Assembly (NCBI GenBank): GCA_963920665.1
Contig: OY987270.1
Location: 17,324,019 to 17,388,018, forward strand
Reading direction: 5' to 3'
Length of the DNA stretch: 64,000 bases
Source: Straminergon stramineum
Lineage: Eukaryota; Streptophyta; Bryopsida; Hypnales; Calliergonaceae
Part shown: positions 24,780 through 36,325 of the stretch, piece by piece
How the letters are laid out: every line of letters begins with the position of its first letter
Position numbering within the stretch: the first letter of the stretch is position 1
Notes under the pieces: model-generated
What the model saw: only the letters and a program-made list of their open reading frames with translations
Told to the model about the DNA's origin: nothing
Databases searched by the model: none
Position numbers and translations under genes: made by a program

Positions 24780-25006
24780 CAGAAACCCTAAAGTATCAAC
24801 CCATCATATTGATTGAGAAAATCAGAATTAGGGTTTCACCGAAGCTAGTGCCAAACAGGCCCGGTACCGAAAGCTACGGAAGAAATCAGGTTCGGTTAGG
24901 GATCAAGGCACAGAAGGGCCCTCGCGGCGGAGAGCAAAATCCTTTTCCCTCTCGCGAGCGCTGCTGCTGCTGCGAGCTCCGCTCTGTTGCAGAAAAATTC
25001 GCAGCT
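24780..25006 (+). promoter_or_regulatory. 5' leader of RPS2
   Basis: GC content rises sharply here. A pyrimidine-rich tract (ccttttccctctcgcg) and a (CTG)n run lie between 24,944 and 24,975, as often seen in ribosomal protein gene leaders. The frame stays open upstream of the start codon but does not resemble RPS2, so it is treated as untranslated. Confidence 0.55.
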
Positions 25007-26696
25007 ATGGCTGAGCGAGGCGGAGAGCGTGGCGGCTTCGGCCGTGGCTTCGGTCGCGGTGGTGATCGTGGCGACCGTGGCGGTCGAGGTGACAGGGGCG
25101 GTCGCGGAGACCGCGGCCGTGGTGGCCGACGCGGACCGAAGCGCGACGAGGAGGAGAAGTGGGTGCCCGTCACCAAGCTCGGCCGTCTCGTGAAGGACGG
25201 CAAGATCAAGTCTCTGGAGCACATCTACCTATTCTCACTCCCGATTAAAGAGCACCAGATTGTGGAGTTTTTCCTCGGGGCCGCGCTCAAGGACGAGGTC
25301 ATGAAGATCATGCCCGTGCAGAAGCAGACGCGCGCAGGGCAACGGACGCGGTTCAAAGCTTTTGTGGTGGTGGGAGACAGCAATGGGCATGTGGGCTTGG
25401 GGGTCAAGTGTAGCAAGGAAGTCGCGACCGCTATTCGGGGCGCCATCATCCTGGCGAAGCTGTCGGTGATTCCCGTGCGGAGAGGCTACTGGGGGAACAA
25501 GATTGGGAAGCCACATACCGTGCCGTGCAAGGTGACGGGCAAGTGTGGCTCGGTGACTGTGAGGCTCGTCCCGGCGCCGAGAGGCTCAGGGATCGTGGCG
25601 GCCCGGGTGCCCAAGAAGGTCTTGCAGTTCGCGGGGATTGATGACGTGTTTACTTCGTCCCGAGGCTCCACCAAGACGCTGGGGAACTTCGTGAAGGTGA
25701 GTGAGTTAGTTTACCTCATCCCCTTTTTTGACCTAATCCTTCGTATAGGGTTTCTGAGGTCTGGTGACTCAATTATTCTTCTAGCAACGTCGTTGATTGT
25801 GTTTACGTAGGTGTCGAGTCCTGGAACCTGACTGTCAAGATTTTATATAAAGTTCTGACACGGTGCACTAAGTGCCCACTTTGCCCTTATCAGGCCCTTT
25901 TACCAGAGCAACCAACCTTCTTTAGAGCATTGCTAGCTCTGGAGTATCTGCTGACGATTGTGTTCTCTTTCCCTATGAGATGCTCATTGTGGAAGCTTAC
26001 CCCGAATTGGTCTTCATGCTTAATAAGGGTTCTGAGTGGGTTTTGCGAGGACTTTTCTTTTCGTCCAATTTGTTTTTTTGACGACTATGTTCAGTACTGA
26101 CTCTGGGGATTTAATATTTAGCTACATCTGAATTATACTTTTCACAATGCAATCAATTGTATTGGTTATTTTAAATCTATGGATCCTTGGCCTTCACGGG
26201 AATTCGATTAGTCTCTGATGTTTAGGCAGAGTTGCAGCTGTGTCAATTTGCCTGGATCGATTTCATCTTTATCCACAGAATTGATCTGTAACTGGGATTG
26301 AGTTAGCCCCATTCTACATTCGCTTATGCTGTAGTTTTTTAGAAGTGCTTCACAAGTGGTCAAGCAAAAACTATGAATTCGTTTATGTCTAGGTTATGGC
26401 GCTCGTAGTTTTATCCTACAGGTTTGGAGAACTCTTTCAAGAGCCCTGAGCCGAATATTACATATTTAGATCTTCATTCAATGTTTCGTGATATTAGTGT
26501 ATTTCGTGCTTCTAATTGTGGCGTTGACATGCAGGCTACCTTCGAGTGCCTTCTGAAGACGTACGGTTTCCTAACTCCTGACCTATGGAGGGAAACCCGG
26601 TTCTCCAAGTCGCCATTCCAGGAATTTACGGACTTCCTTGCTAAGCCTCACAAGATTAGCGTGTTGGAGGATGTAGAGAAGACCCCAGTGTACTGA
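25007..26696 (+). CDS. RPS2: 40S ribosomal protein S2 (uS5)
   Basis: Structural protein of the small cytosolic ribosomal subunit, near the mRNA entry tunnel and decoding centre. Two coding exons, 25,007-25,696 and 26,535-26,696, are joined by an 838-base intron (AAG|GTGAGT at the donor, GACATGCAG at the acceptor, phase 0), giving 283 residues, the usual plant length. The N-terminus is an RGG/GRG-rich tail (residues about 4-42), followed by the S5 N-terminal double-stranded RNA-binding domain ([20 protein letters not shown]) and the C-terminal S5 fold ([19 protein letters not shown]), ending in EDVEKTPVY. The start was set at the ATG that begins [10 protein letters not shown], because in-frame upstream residues are unlike the family. 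No lesion is seen. It is the only complete housekeeping gene in the window. Confidence 0.97.
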
Positions 26697-27861
26697 GAGA
26701 AAGCTCCAAGTCTGTTTGTGCAGGAATCCTGATTGATCAGGAATGTTTTCCTATTAGAGTGTGGCACACTTCGGAAAGTAAAAGCAACTTTTTCAAGCAT
26801 TCGTGGTTTCTTGCGTTCTGTCTACACATGAATGGGATGGGAGTGTGCTGAGATTAGGATGGGTGTTAGAAACGCTAAATGGTTATGTTGTGTACAGCCT
26901 TTTCTATTATTTCATTGTTACAGGGTATCGCATTATTTTCGCATGAACGCTGCTATGATAGGTGAGATTACTCGACCATGTTGTCGTGCACTTATCCATT
27001 TCATATTAGGACTTAATATAGCGCTTTAGCTCACTGTTAATGCCGCTGGATAGTTCAGGAATTTCCCTTTGTTCACTTGTTCACGTGAGCTGAAATTGAC
27101 TCCGATCATAACCTTGTTGTTTTGTTGAGGTCACTAACTTACAAGAGCAAGTGGTCTCTTAGGACTAACTTGTACTGTACAATGACGATTTTCGATTGTT
27201 AACCGTATTGATGTTAAGCACAGTAGAAATGCAAGCAAATAAGGGATAGGAGTAATATAGGGGAACTGTTTTGCTGAACTGGCACTCTGTAGGGAATCGA
27301 AGTCCACCAAGTCTTATCTGGAGACCTTAGAGCGTTGATCTCAGGATGAGGGAACCTGATCTGTGGGGATCCTTCAAAGCGTGGGGGCTGGAAGAAGAAA
27401 CAACCATGGTTTTTGCCTCGGGTACAAACTAGTCTCACATGATATCATTCCTTATCCCTGGTGTCCTGTATAAGAAGTGGTTGCTGACCAATGTAGACAA
27501 TGTACCGACAATATTGCTTCGTCCAGGCTTGTCTTATGTGGAGAAGTCCTCGTCTTGCTGACTTTGGTTTAGAACCTATGCCCTTCATTGTTTAGAAGCG
27601 AGATTAGGTGCCTCTGCAGGATTTTTTCCAACTGCCGGCGAAAGTCTCAAGAATCAAGGAACCCCAAGAGGCCAATGCAGGCTTCGTTGGTTTAGAGTTT
27701 TGCACTATGTTTTGGACGTAACGGATCATAGGAAATTGAATATGCCATCATAGCACTGTCGTTTAGGTCTTCGGAGACTTCAGCCATTTTACGTATATAC
27801 ACGGTCCCATCTGTATCAGTCGGTTTGAATCTATGAGACATTGGACCTTGAGTAGTAACAA
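26697..27861. other. RPS2 3' flank and intergenic DNA
   Basis: It begins with the RPS2 3' untranslated region; no canonical AATAAA is obvious close to the stop. No further gene recognised. Confidence 0.5.
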
Positions 27862-27984
27862 CTAACCCCTAAAGGGCCAGGCATCCAAAAAGTGGATGCG
27901 CTTTGGTCCACCTCATCTAATTTTCAAAATAACAATTTTTGGAATCTGATTTCAAGTCATTTTTGAAATCTGATGCATACCTTA

Positions 27985-30085
27985 AGTTAGATTGTTTGTT
28001 TGTTTGTTTGTTTGTTTTGTTTGTTATGTTGAGATCTCTTGGACTTTATGCCCTTGGTTGTGTGCTTGGTACCATTGGAAAGCCCTCGGGAAGGAGGGGT
28101 GCATGGGCTTTGTTTTGTGGTGTTTGGGTATACAGTGTGAAAGTTATGAATTTTTGACTTATTGGTTTAAAAAAATCAAAAAATTACCTTTACTTTAATT
28201 TTGGGTGTGGCTTCGGCATAGGGCACATTAGGTTCAACTAAGAAAATAGAGCTCAAAAAGTGTTTATTACTCTATTTTAAAATTTTGAAAAATATCAATA
28301 ATTGAAAGAGTTATTGCAATTGAAAACTCCATGTGTTAGAATCCAAATGACACAATATGATGTGTTTTTCATTATACTAGTATGGCTTGTGCCATTGCCA
28401 CAACCATTGAGATGTCGAAAGTAATAGCTAAATCTTCTTTAATCATTTTAAGTAAAAATAAAAATATTTTTTTAATTCTTTGATTCAATAAAAAAATTTG
28501 AAATTCATTAATTTTTTATATTGCAGGTCTAAACACCATGAAACAAAGCTTGTGCATCCCTCCTTACCAAGGGCTTCTTGATGGTACCAAAATCACAACT
28601 AGGGGATTTATGATCTACGAGATTTCAATATAACAAACAAACAAACAAACAAAACAAAAGAAACAACTACATTCTAATTTAAAGATATGGATAATTTAAG
28701 ATCCAAAAATAACTCAAAAATCCGTAACTTTCACAACATAAGTCCAAACACCACAAAATAAAGCTTGTGCACCCATCCTTGTAAAGATATTTCCAATGAT
28801 ACCAAGAATGTGACAAGGAGATGTGCGGTTCAAAAGATACTTAATTTAGTATAGTTTAAGATCCAAAATTAACTCAAAAATCTATATCTTTCATGCCATA
28901 TGTCCAAACACAATGAAACCAAGCTCGTGCACCCTTCCCCAGTGAGGGCTTTCTGATAGTACCAAGAACATGGCTAGGAGACACAAGGTTGGAGAGATTT
29001 CAATGTAACAAACAAACCAAACAACCTAACTTAACCCCTAAAGGACCATAAGGCCACCACATGGCTTCTGCAACTACATTTGTAGAAAATTCGGAATGTG
29101 AACCTCACTAATAGTTTGTGACCAACAAAGAGACCCTAGATGAATTTTTTTGCTAAATCCATCAATACATCCGATTGAGAAATGATTGCATGAGCGATTT
29201 TTGGTGAATTTTTTGAGAATAGGAAAGTACTTTGGGCTATCACTTCACATGCTCATATCTTTTTTTCCACACCTCAAAATTATTTGAAAAAAATTACACA
29301 TCTAAATCATGATGATATGTTCTTGTGGAAAAAAAATCAGAGTTTTTGGATCACTTTTGAGCATTCCGATTTCAACATTCCAATTTCAGCGCATGTACAA
29401 AGTTCTGCCTAATTGGAGATCTTTCATCAATTTTGTCAACGGTGGCATTTTCTCAAAAATTGTGCGATTTTGTCGATCTTTTTTTCATAGGAAAGCTGCA
29501 TAAGTCTTCTTTCATTTCAACGGTGGCAATCATCAAAATCATATCACACATTTGAGAAATTCTTCTTGTTACAAGATCTAGTCAAGAAAACAAGAACTTT
29601 GCTCAAACACCCCCAATCCTTTAGGGGTTAAGGAACAAACCAATGTATCCCTATGCCGTTGCCACAACCAAAGTAAAAAGTAAAAAATAAAAGTAAAAAT
29701 AATTTATTATTCTTTTAATTTGTAACAACTTCAAAATGTAATATCTTTGATGTACAAAGGAGTGCAAGGGCATTATTGTAGTGTAAGAGGTTGGATTCTT
29801 GATATGAATAGAAAGCTTTATGCACACAAGAGTGTAAGGGCTTTGTTTTTTGGCATTTGGACCCCCAATGCAATTATGCAAAAGTTACAAATTTTCCAAA
29901 ATAAAAGGTAGTTTAATTTAATTTTCTAATTCATAAAAACCTTCGAAATTCAATAATTTTTGCACATTAGGTCCAAACACTACAAAACAAAGTACATGCA
30001 CCCCTCCTTGCCAAGAGCTTTCTAACGATACAAAGAGCACCGCTAGACACCTCATGGTTTGTTAGATCTCAACATATCAAACAAA
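27985..30085. repeat. Six scattered copies of a 120-170 base repeat, both orientations
   Basis: The unit reads roughly GTCCAAACACCATGAAAC, then AAGCTTGTGCACCCCTCCTT, then GATGGTACCAAGAAC, GAGATTTCAATATAAC and a run of AAAC. Copies lie at about 28,520-28,650, 28,735-28,850, 28,905-29,025 and 29,965-30,085 (+), and 27,985-28,140 and 29,745-29,870 (-). The (GTTT)n run near 27,990 and (CAAA)n run near 28,635 are the same end of opposed copies. Confidence 0.75.
29031..29631. mobile_element. TTAA-flanked non-autonomous element, 593 bases
   Basis: The element at 29,035-29,627 has a perfect 11-base terminal inverted repeat, CCCCTAAAGGA at the left and TCCTTTAGGGG at the right, and perfect TTAA on both sides. 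It has no coding capacity. Ends and target site fit the piggyBac type. Confidence 0.75.
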
Positions 30086-30947
30086 CAAATTTAAGGGTAT
30101 AGATGAATTGTTAAAGATTTTTTTAAATGGATTTTGAATGGAAATTACAAAATCATGTCTTTCATTCTATTCTTCATTTATGGTAAAAATAAAAAATTAT
30201 TCTAATATAAATTATAATTAATATAATTTAATTTCCACCTTTAGTTTTAAAAAATCAGAATAATTTTATTTTTCCATCAAAATTCTTGAAAAATACAATG
30301 AAAATAGAAAATGCATTTTTCTACTAGCAAAGAATATCAAAATTTTACACATTAATTAATAAAAGGATTAATTTGGTTTGATGGTTGAATTTGACTTCAA
30401 GGTCTTTGTTGTAGTTGCTTAAAAAATAAATAACCAATATTTTCACACTAATCTCCATTGCCACTTGCACCTCTTGAAAAAATTTCAAATAATTTGGATT
30501 GTTTTTGCTATTCTTGCTCATTTCTTTTGCAACAAAAATGATAACAATTACAATTTTTTACGAAATAAAAATTGAAATTTCTCCAAGTAATATAGAATTT
30601 AGAGTTTCAACTAATAAAAATAGAAAATTGTTGTTTGAACACAATTTAAAAGGCTAAATTTAGCAAAGATAGGAAGTTTGACCATTTCACAATGGATCAA
30701 GTTCTTTAGGGGCTAACCTCACTATATTTGAGCTCGATGGTTGTTAGTGATTACAACTCTCTAGGTTAACCCTTATAGCCTTGAGGCTTGTTTTCAAGCC
30801 ATTTTCTACTTTGGGGCACACTCTTTTAGGTGCAATACTTGTTGGATTCTTGTGAAATTTTTACCAAAGGTGTCTTTCACTATTAGCTTGATGCTTGGAA
30901 AATTTTAGATCAATCAAAGTCACATTATCGCACCTTCTTACTATAGG

Positions 30948-31437
30948 TTTTGACACTTGTCAATATCTATTTTTAGCCATATTGGAATCCACCAACCTAC
31001 AAATGACTTTACCCACTTTCCAAAAGTGTCTTGCTCTTTATCATCCGATGCATATCAAAGCGGCAATTGATGGCTGAAGTTTGGAAATCAAAACTTCATC
31101 TACTCATATCTCATGCATAGAGTATCCAATTGGAGAGCACCACATCATTATGGATTCCTAGGAACGAGACCTACAATGCCATGCATTCCAAATTTAGTTG
31201 CCCTTCTCTATGCAAAACCCAAACATGCAACCCCATGGTTTTTGACACTTGTCAATATCTATTTTTAGCCATATTGGAATCCACCAACCTACAAATGACT
31301 TTACCCACTTTCCAAAAGTGTCTTGTTCTTTATCATCTGATGCATATCAAAGCGGCAATTGATGGCTGAAGTTTGGAAATCAAAACTTCATCCACTCATA
31401 TCTCATGCATAGAGTATCCAATTGGAGATCGCTACAT
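30948..31437. repeat. Recent tandem duplication, period 292
   Basis: About 197 bases from TTTTGACACTTGTCAATATC to ATCCAATTGGAGA occur at 30,948 and 31,240 with only a handful of differences, separated by about 95 unique bases. Confidence 0.9.
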
Positions 31438-33700
31438 CATCAAGGACTCCCAACAACAAGATGTAAAACCTTATGTTCTTGAAAGTATAATACTAAAGCC
31501 TATAAAAAAGTCAAACTCCATCAAAGTCAAATTTTAGGTCCAAAATTAAACTTACTATTTTTAGACAAACAAGACATTGACGGAAAGCTCTCCAAAAGCC
31601 CCTCCCAAAAGGTTCACTCTTGTTTTCAAATTCCTTATATCGAATCTACAATATGCAAGTCAAACTAAAAGACCCCAAAGTCAAAGTTGCTATATCTCAC
31701 AAACGGTGATACTTGTAAAGTAAAACTTTGCTCCATTGGATTCACAAGGTCTGCTAATGGGGGGTAGGTCAAATAAAATCTCCAACTTACCGGAGTCATG
31801 TTTAAGGGGACACCCTTGTAACCCTAAACCCTAGAACTTTGAAGTCCACTTTTCTATGATAGGGAACTTTACTTTGAGGTCATTCCATAAATGAGTCATA
31901 ACTATCAAATCCTTAATGAAGCCACAAATTAAACAATTTTTGTTATGGAATTAAACCAAATACAGTGACTGCATTTACTATATAAAAAACATTCAAAAAT
32001 TAAAGCATGTTCACTCATTTTGGCTAGGGCATAGTTGGAATGTGAAATTAATTTTTACATTCAATTCGTAATGAAATGAGACAATGTGCTTAAATTTTGG
32101 ATTGTTTGGCCACTAAAAATTATAATTAGACACTATCTTATGTTTAGTTTGATTGAATTATGGGGAGCATTTGTTTTATGATATTCCTAAAATAATTTCA
32201 CATGGTAATTTCTTGTAAACAAGATTTTCATTCCATTTAAAATATTTTATATTATTTCAATTAATTATGAATGGTTTAGGTAAAGCAACTACCTTGGTTA
32301 ACTTCTTTAGAGTTTTCAAAATTATCTACATACTTTTAGAGGTAAATAGGAATAAGGATTTTTAGTCGATGATGAATACATTGTTTGTACTACTGTTAGT
32401 GCTTTCACTAAATTATGAAATTATAAAATAAAATGCTGGAAGTATCAATTAATGTTTTAGATCTATTGAAAAAAGTCATTGTTTGATTAAATTAACATTC
32501 TTGCCATGGGATTAGGGATATGATATACAAAATTGTATGCTTCAATTAAACATTAAATTTTTTTTTAATCTGTGAAAAGGACCTACAACCATTTGGGCAC
32601 TTTAATATATAGATTCCAAAGTTTGGTCTCTATGTAATTGTTACTTTATTTTCATGTTGTCATGATTGTATGTACAATGTCTACAATCAATAGTAGTAGG
32701 AGAACTCAATACTCAAAGTAATACAAATACTATAGACTAAGGTGTCTACTTCTTGCACAACAAAAATACACAAACTAGTAGTTCTTGGGAATGTTAGTGT
32801 GAATATTCCAAAAAATATTTAGCATTTCAGTTTATCGCCTTTTCTTAAAGATCATCACGAAGGTCAACATTCAAATGGAAAAATAAATAAAATTTCAAGA
32901 GATCATTGAGGATCTTTGTATTAAAATAATACTATTTGGGTCTTGAACTTTTGACCAAAAAAATTCCATCACTTTTCTAATTAAAGATTTTGCGTTGTCG
33001 CCAAGATTAATTGTTATTTTCTTTTCTCGCCATGTATGTTTAAAGGAAATGTAAATCATTGGTAATGAAATTTTGAAAACTAACATGCTTCAAATGTATG
33101 GTTAAAAAAATTGGACTCAATAATTGGAACTTTCTAATTCCATATTATAAAGTGAACCTATATTAAAGATTCACATTTTCTTGGTATCAAAAAATTAATA
33201 CCATCTACATGTGAATGGGAAGGTAGTATGAATCTATGATTGTTTTGTATCTTCTGAAGTAATAGGATATCAATTATAGGAGAACTATCATTTAAGTGAC
33301 GGGTACTTACATTAAGGATCATTTCAATATATTTGTATATTTTACAGATACAATGTGACTAGATCCAAAGTATGATTAACTTGTAAAGAATGCCGTGGAC
33401 GTTTATAATCCAATGAATGACAAAGAAGTGAAAGAACAGTCTGGTATATAACATAACTACAACTACTTAATGAATCTCAAAATTAGAGGTGGAAAATGTG
33501 AATTCTCTAGAGTAAGTTCACTTCAAATGAGTTTTGCTGGAATTATTTTTAATAATGATTTCCACGGTTTTAGAAAAAATCATTTCTATAAAGCCCCTTG
33601 CGCTCTTTCAAGGTATCAACAATGGAGGTCACGTATGGGTACCACGGGAGGGGGTGGGACATGCACGTGAGCATGGGTGTTAGTGAAGGGTTAGTAAGGA
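31438..33700. other. AT-rich intergenic DNA, no gene seen
   Basis: No recognisable coding, tRNA or terminal repeat. Confidence 0.55.
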
Positions 33701-33960
33701 CATGTACATTGTAATTCTAGGGTTTCAATATGTGGGGCGGGTAATGGAAGGAGAGGTGGGTATGGGAGAGACGGGTATTGGAGAGTTAGGTGGGTATGTG
33801 GAGATCGAGGTATCGGAAGGACTAGAGGGGGTATCAGAAGGAAAGTCATCCGGGTATGTAGAGATCCGGGTATCAAAAGGACCGGAGGGGTATTGGACTG
33901 AAGGGATATTGGAAGCAGAGGACGGTTTCGAGGGAGACCCGGGTATCTCTTGGGTGTGGA
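33701..33960 (+). repeat. Purine-rich GGGTATC/GGGTATT minisatellite
   Basis: GGGTATC, GGGTATT, GGGTATG or GGTATC recurs more than a dozen times at irregular 10-20 base spacing within an almost C-free + strand. It is followed at 33,965-34,050 by GC-rich, CT-rich sequence that resembles a plant 5' leader. Confidence 0.65.
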
Positions 33961-35387
33961 GAAGATGGGTTTGCTAGGGTTTTGAGCGCAGATTCTTTCT
34001 CCTTCTTCTGCGCGCTCTCGTAGCCTTTGTTGTGCTCGTTTTCTTTCTGTGAGTTCTATAAGTTGCAATTAGTGGACTGTGGAGGTCTTCATGTTTTGTG
34101 TGAGTTCCGCCATGGTCGTGGACAATTCCCCTTGCGAGTTTCAATAGTGCTGTTGATTTAAGAGCATTTGGAAGCGCGCATTTATGTTGCGGTAGGAGAC
34201 CCTGTCTTTCAGTTCTCTTGTATGTCACAAGAGAGTGCTTTCAAGTGCTATCATGGACGTGAACTACTTAGTGAATAATCATTGTTCGTGCAGTTTAATT
34301 GTGAGCATTTTGCGGTCGTTAAGCTTTACCGCAACTTCAGTTTTCTTCAGCTTGCATGAGTGCGTGGAACGAGGCAGTAGGTGGCCTTAGCGTGGTGAGT
34401 CTACTTACTATTGTGTGCTTTTGAATGGAAATTTTTGCTTTTGCGGGTTCATTGCAACTCTTTGGCCATGTGTATTGTATTTGTTGTTGTTGTCATGAAT
34501 TCTACTTTTGTAAAAGTTTGATGAACCATACGCTTAGGGTTTGAAGAATTATATGCTTCGAGAGGTGGTTGTAAGCTTACCTGCAATCCAAAGAAAGGAA
34601 CATAACAACTGAAATATTGTTGAAGGTATTGTTTTCAGTTTTTTGTATTGAAAAGCCCAATTTCTGGTTTTTGCAAGTCCTACTTGAATTTCTCTCAGTT
34701 GAGAAGAGTAGGGGGTTATACCGACTGAGATTTCTTTTTTTTTTGGCTGCTATATCAAAGAGTTGGTTGTATTTGCCTAAACAACAACACCTGAAGTAAC
34801 ACGGAGGTGAGTCTATCTTAGGGCATTCTTCAATTTCTAATTGGTTCATACAACCTTCACGATTATTGCCCTGCTGGTGTGGACAAATTTGCTTTTAGGT
34901 GGATTATTTTGTAAGTTTGAAATCTTGAAGCATGTGGGTGTATTCTATTTTTATTCTGATAATGGTGCAATTGTCCTGCAATCCTTGCAATCCCTTCTCC
35001 TTGTATGCTGCAAATTTGAATCAAGTTTCTAGGATTTTTCTTGACATGTTGTTCATTGTTTTTCTTTAGGCTTTCCGTGGATTATAGTGGTGAGGTGTAT
35101 CGGCATTTTAGTGGGAGGTTCTAAACTAGCATCTATTGTGTACAAGGATATTTGCAAGTGCATCATACATGATAGTGTATAAGGAATTTCTATTTTGTAA
35201 ACCACAATCCATGGTTTCCTGTATGGTTGGTTAGTTTTGAACTTTAACCTTAAAAATGAGTGTGCTTTAGAATTTTAGATGTTTAATATAGAATGTGCAA
35301 ATAAATGGCTTGGTAGAAGCTGAATTGAGTTTGTAATAGTTTGCTTATGAGTACATTCAAAATACTTACGTTGAGATTTCTAGACTT
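33961..35387. other. Possible transcript leader region, no coding recognised
   Basis: GC content is raised at 33,960-34,450. Two similar donor-like sites (GGTGAGTCTA near 34,394 and 34,806) occur, but no conserved open frame follows on either strand. It may be a non-coding transcript or the remains of a promoter. Confidence 0.3.
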
Positions 35388-35475
35388 GCGAAACCCTAAA
35401 CCCTAGACCATTGGCTTTTGGCCCTAAACCCTCAACTCCATGCTTCTAGTCCCTCAAATCCTGAACCCTAAAACC
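35388..35475. repeat. Interstitial telomere-like CCCTAAA patch
   Basis: AAACCCTAAACCCTAGACC at about 35,391, then CCCTAAACCCTC and CCTGAACCCTAAAACC, resemble degenerate copies of the plant telomere unit (TTTAGGG on the other strand). Too few and too scattered for a true telomere array. Confidence 0.55.
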
Positions 35476-35611
35476 AAATGAATGATGAGTCCTCAATGAA
35501 GAAGACACATTATCGAAATAGTTTTTGCAAAGTAGATAATTGAACCTAAATCTTGAACTTATCAACGATTACAAGAGCCCCTTTTTCGTGCATAACAATG
35601 ACCTGCAATTT

Positions 35612-36288
35612 AGCTCGACTCGAGCTCAACTGTAGGAAGTAGCTAGCAAACATAAGCCGCAATTGACACTTGAGCTTGACTCGAGTTGAATAACATCATC
35701 AAAGAAATCAATAATAATATCTGTTACATTTCAGCTCAATTTGACCTGAACTACAGATAATAGAGAGTAGAAAACAATGCTTCTATAATCCATATATAAC
35801 CAATAAGTAGTATAAAAATGTAACAAATATCATACTGAAACAATTGTTTAGTATATGCATCAACATCAGCCCCAATAGGTTTAGCTTGACCCGAGCTGAA
35901 CCTATAGCGCAAGAACTGTTGAAACCTATTCCGAAGTATCATATCTTATTATAAAACCACCAAGACCCTAGTAAATATAAGACAATCCTTGACCTATATA
36001 GCATTGATTGGACATAATAGTAGAGACCAAGCAGTTGAGCTCGATTCGAGCTAAACTGTAAGCCATTTGCAACGATTTAAAACATCCCCCAACATATCTA
36101 GAACGTCCCTTAACATGGTTGATGAAAACCAGACATTAGTTTCTTCATTTGAAACCACGAGCATGTAAACTTAGATCGACTCGAGCTAAATTGCTCATAA
36201 TGGTAAAGCAAATAACTTTTCCAGGTCATATACTACAATAGCAATACTTCCATTAGTCAACAGATGTCAAATCAGCTCGAGTTGAGCT
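35612..36288. repeat. Seven spaced copies of the near-palindrome AGCTCGACTCGAGCT
   Basis: Copies or one-to-few-base variants lie at 35,612, 35,673, 35,733, 35,883, 36,038, 36,172 and 36,274. The sequence between them is AT-rich and not alike. The array stops just before the decayed gene at 36,326. Confidence 0.8.
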
Positions 36289-36325
36289 GAACATACACAT
36301 CGATTAATTCATATTGTCTTGTAGG

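Larger units (their letters stand above)
27862..30716. mobile_element. CCCCTAAAG-terminated element containing a nested insertion
   Basis: A unit at 27,866-30,712 begins CCCCTAAAGGG and ends CTTTAGGGG, flanked on both sides by CTAA. It encloses the complete smaller element at 29,035-29,627, which has almost the same termini but TTAA flanks. No transposase frame is visible. The outer boundaries rest on a 9-base inverted repeat and a 4-base duplication, so they are less certain than the inner ones. Confidence 0.5.

Noticed and set aside
24809..25006. In-frame upstream extension of RPS2 giving a longer N-terminus
   Set aside because: The ATG at 25,007 begins the conserved [14 protein letters not shown] N-terminus, and the upstream residues are unlike any RPS2.
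24886..25224. Long Arg/Pro- and Ala/Thr-rich open frames on the minus strand opposite the RPS2 first exon
   Set aside because: They mirror the RGG-rich coding strand of RPS2 and have no family resemblance.
35388..35475. A true telomere or chromosome end
   Set aside because: Only a few degenerate CCCTAAA units, with genes and repeats on both sides.
35612..36288. CRISPR-like array
   Set aside because: Repeats are 15 bases, imperfect, irregularly spaced, and in a plant nuclear context without cas genes.
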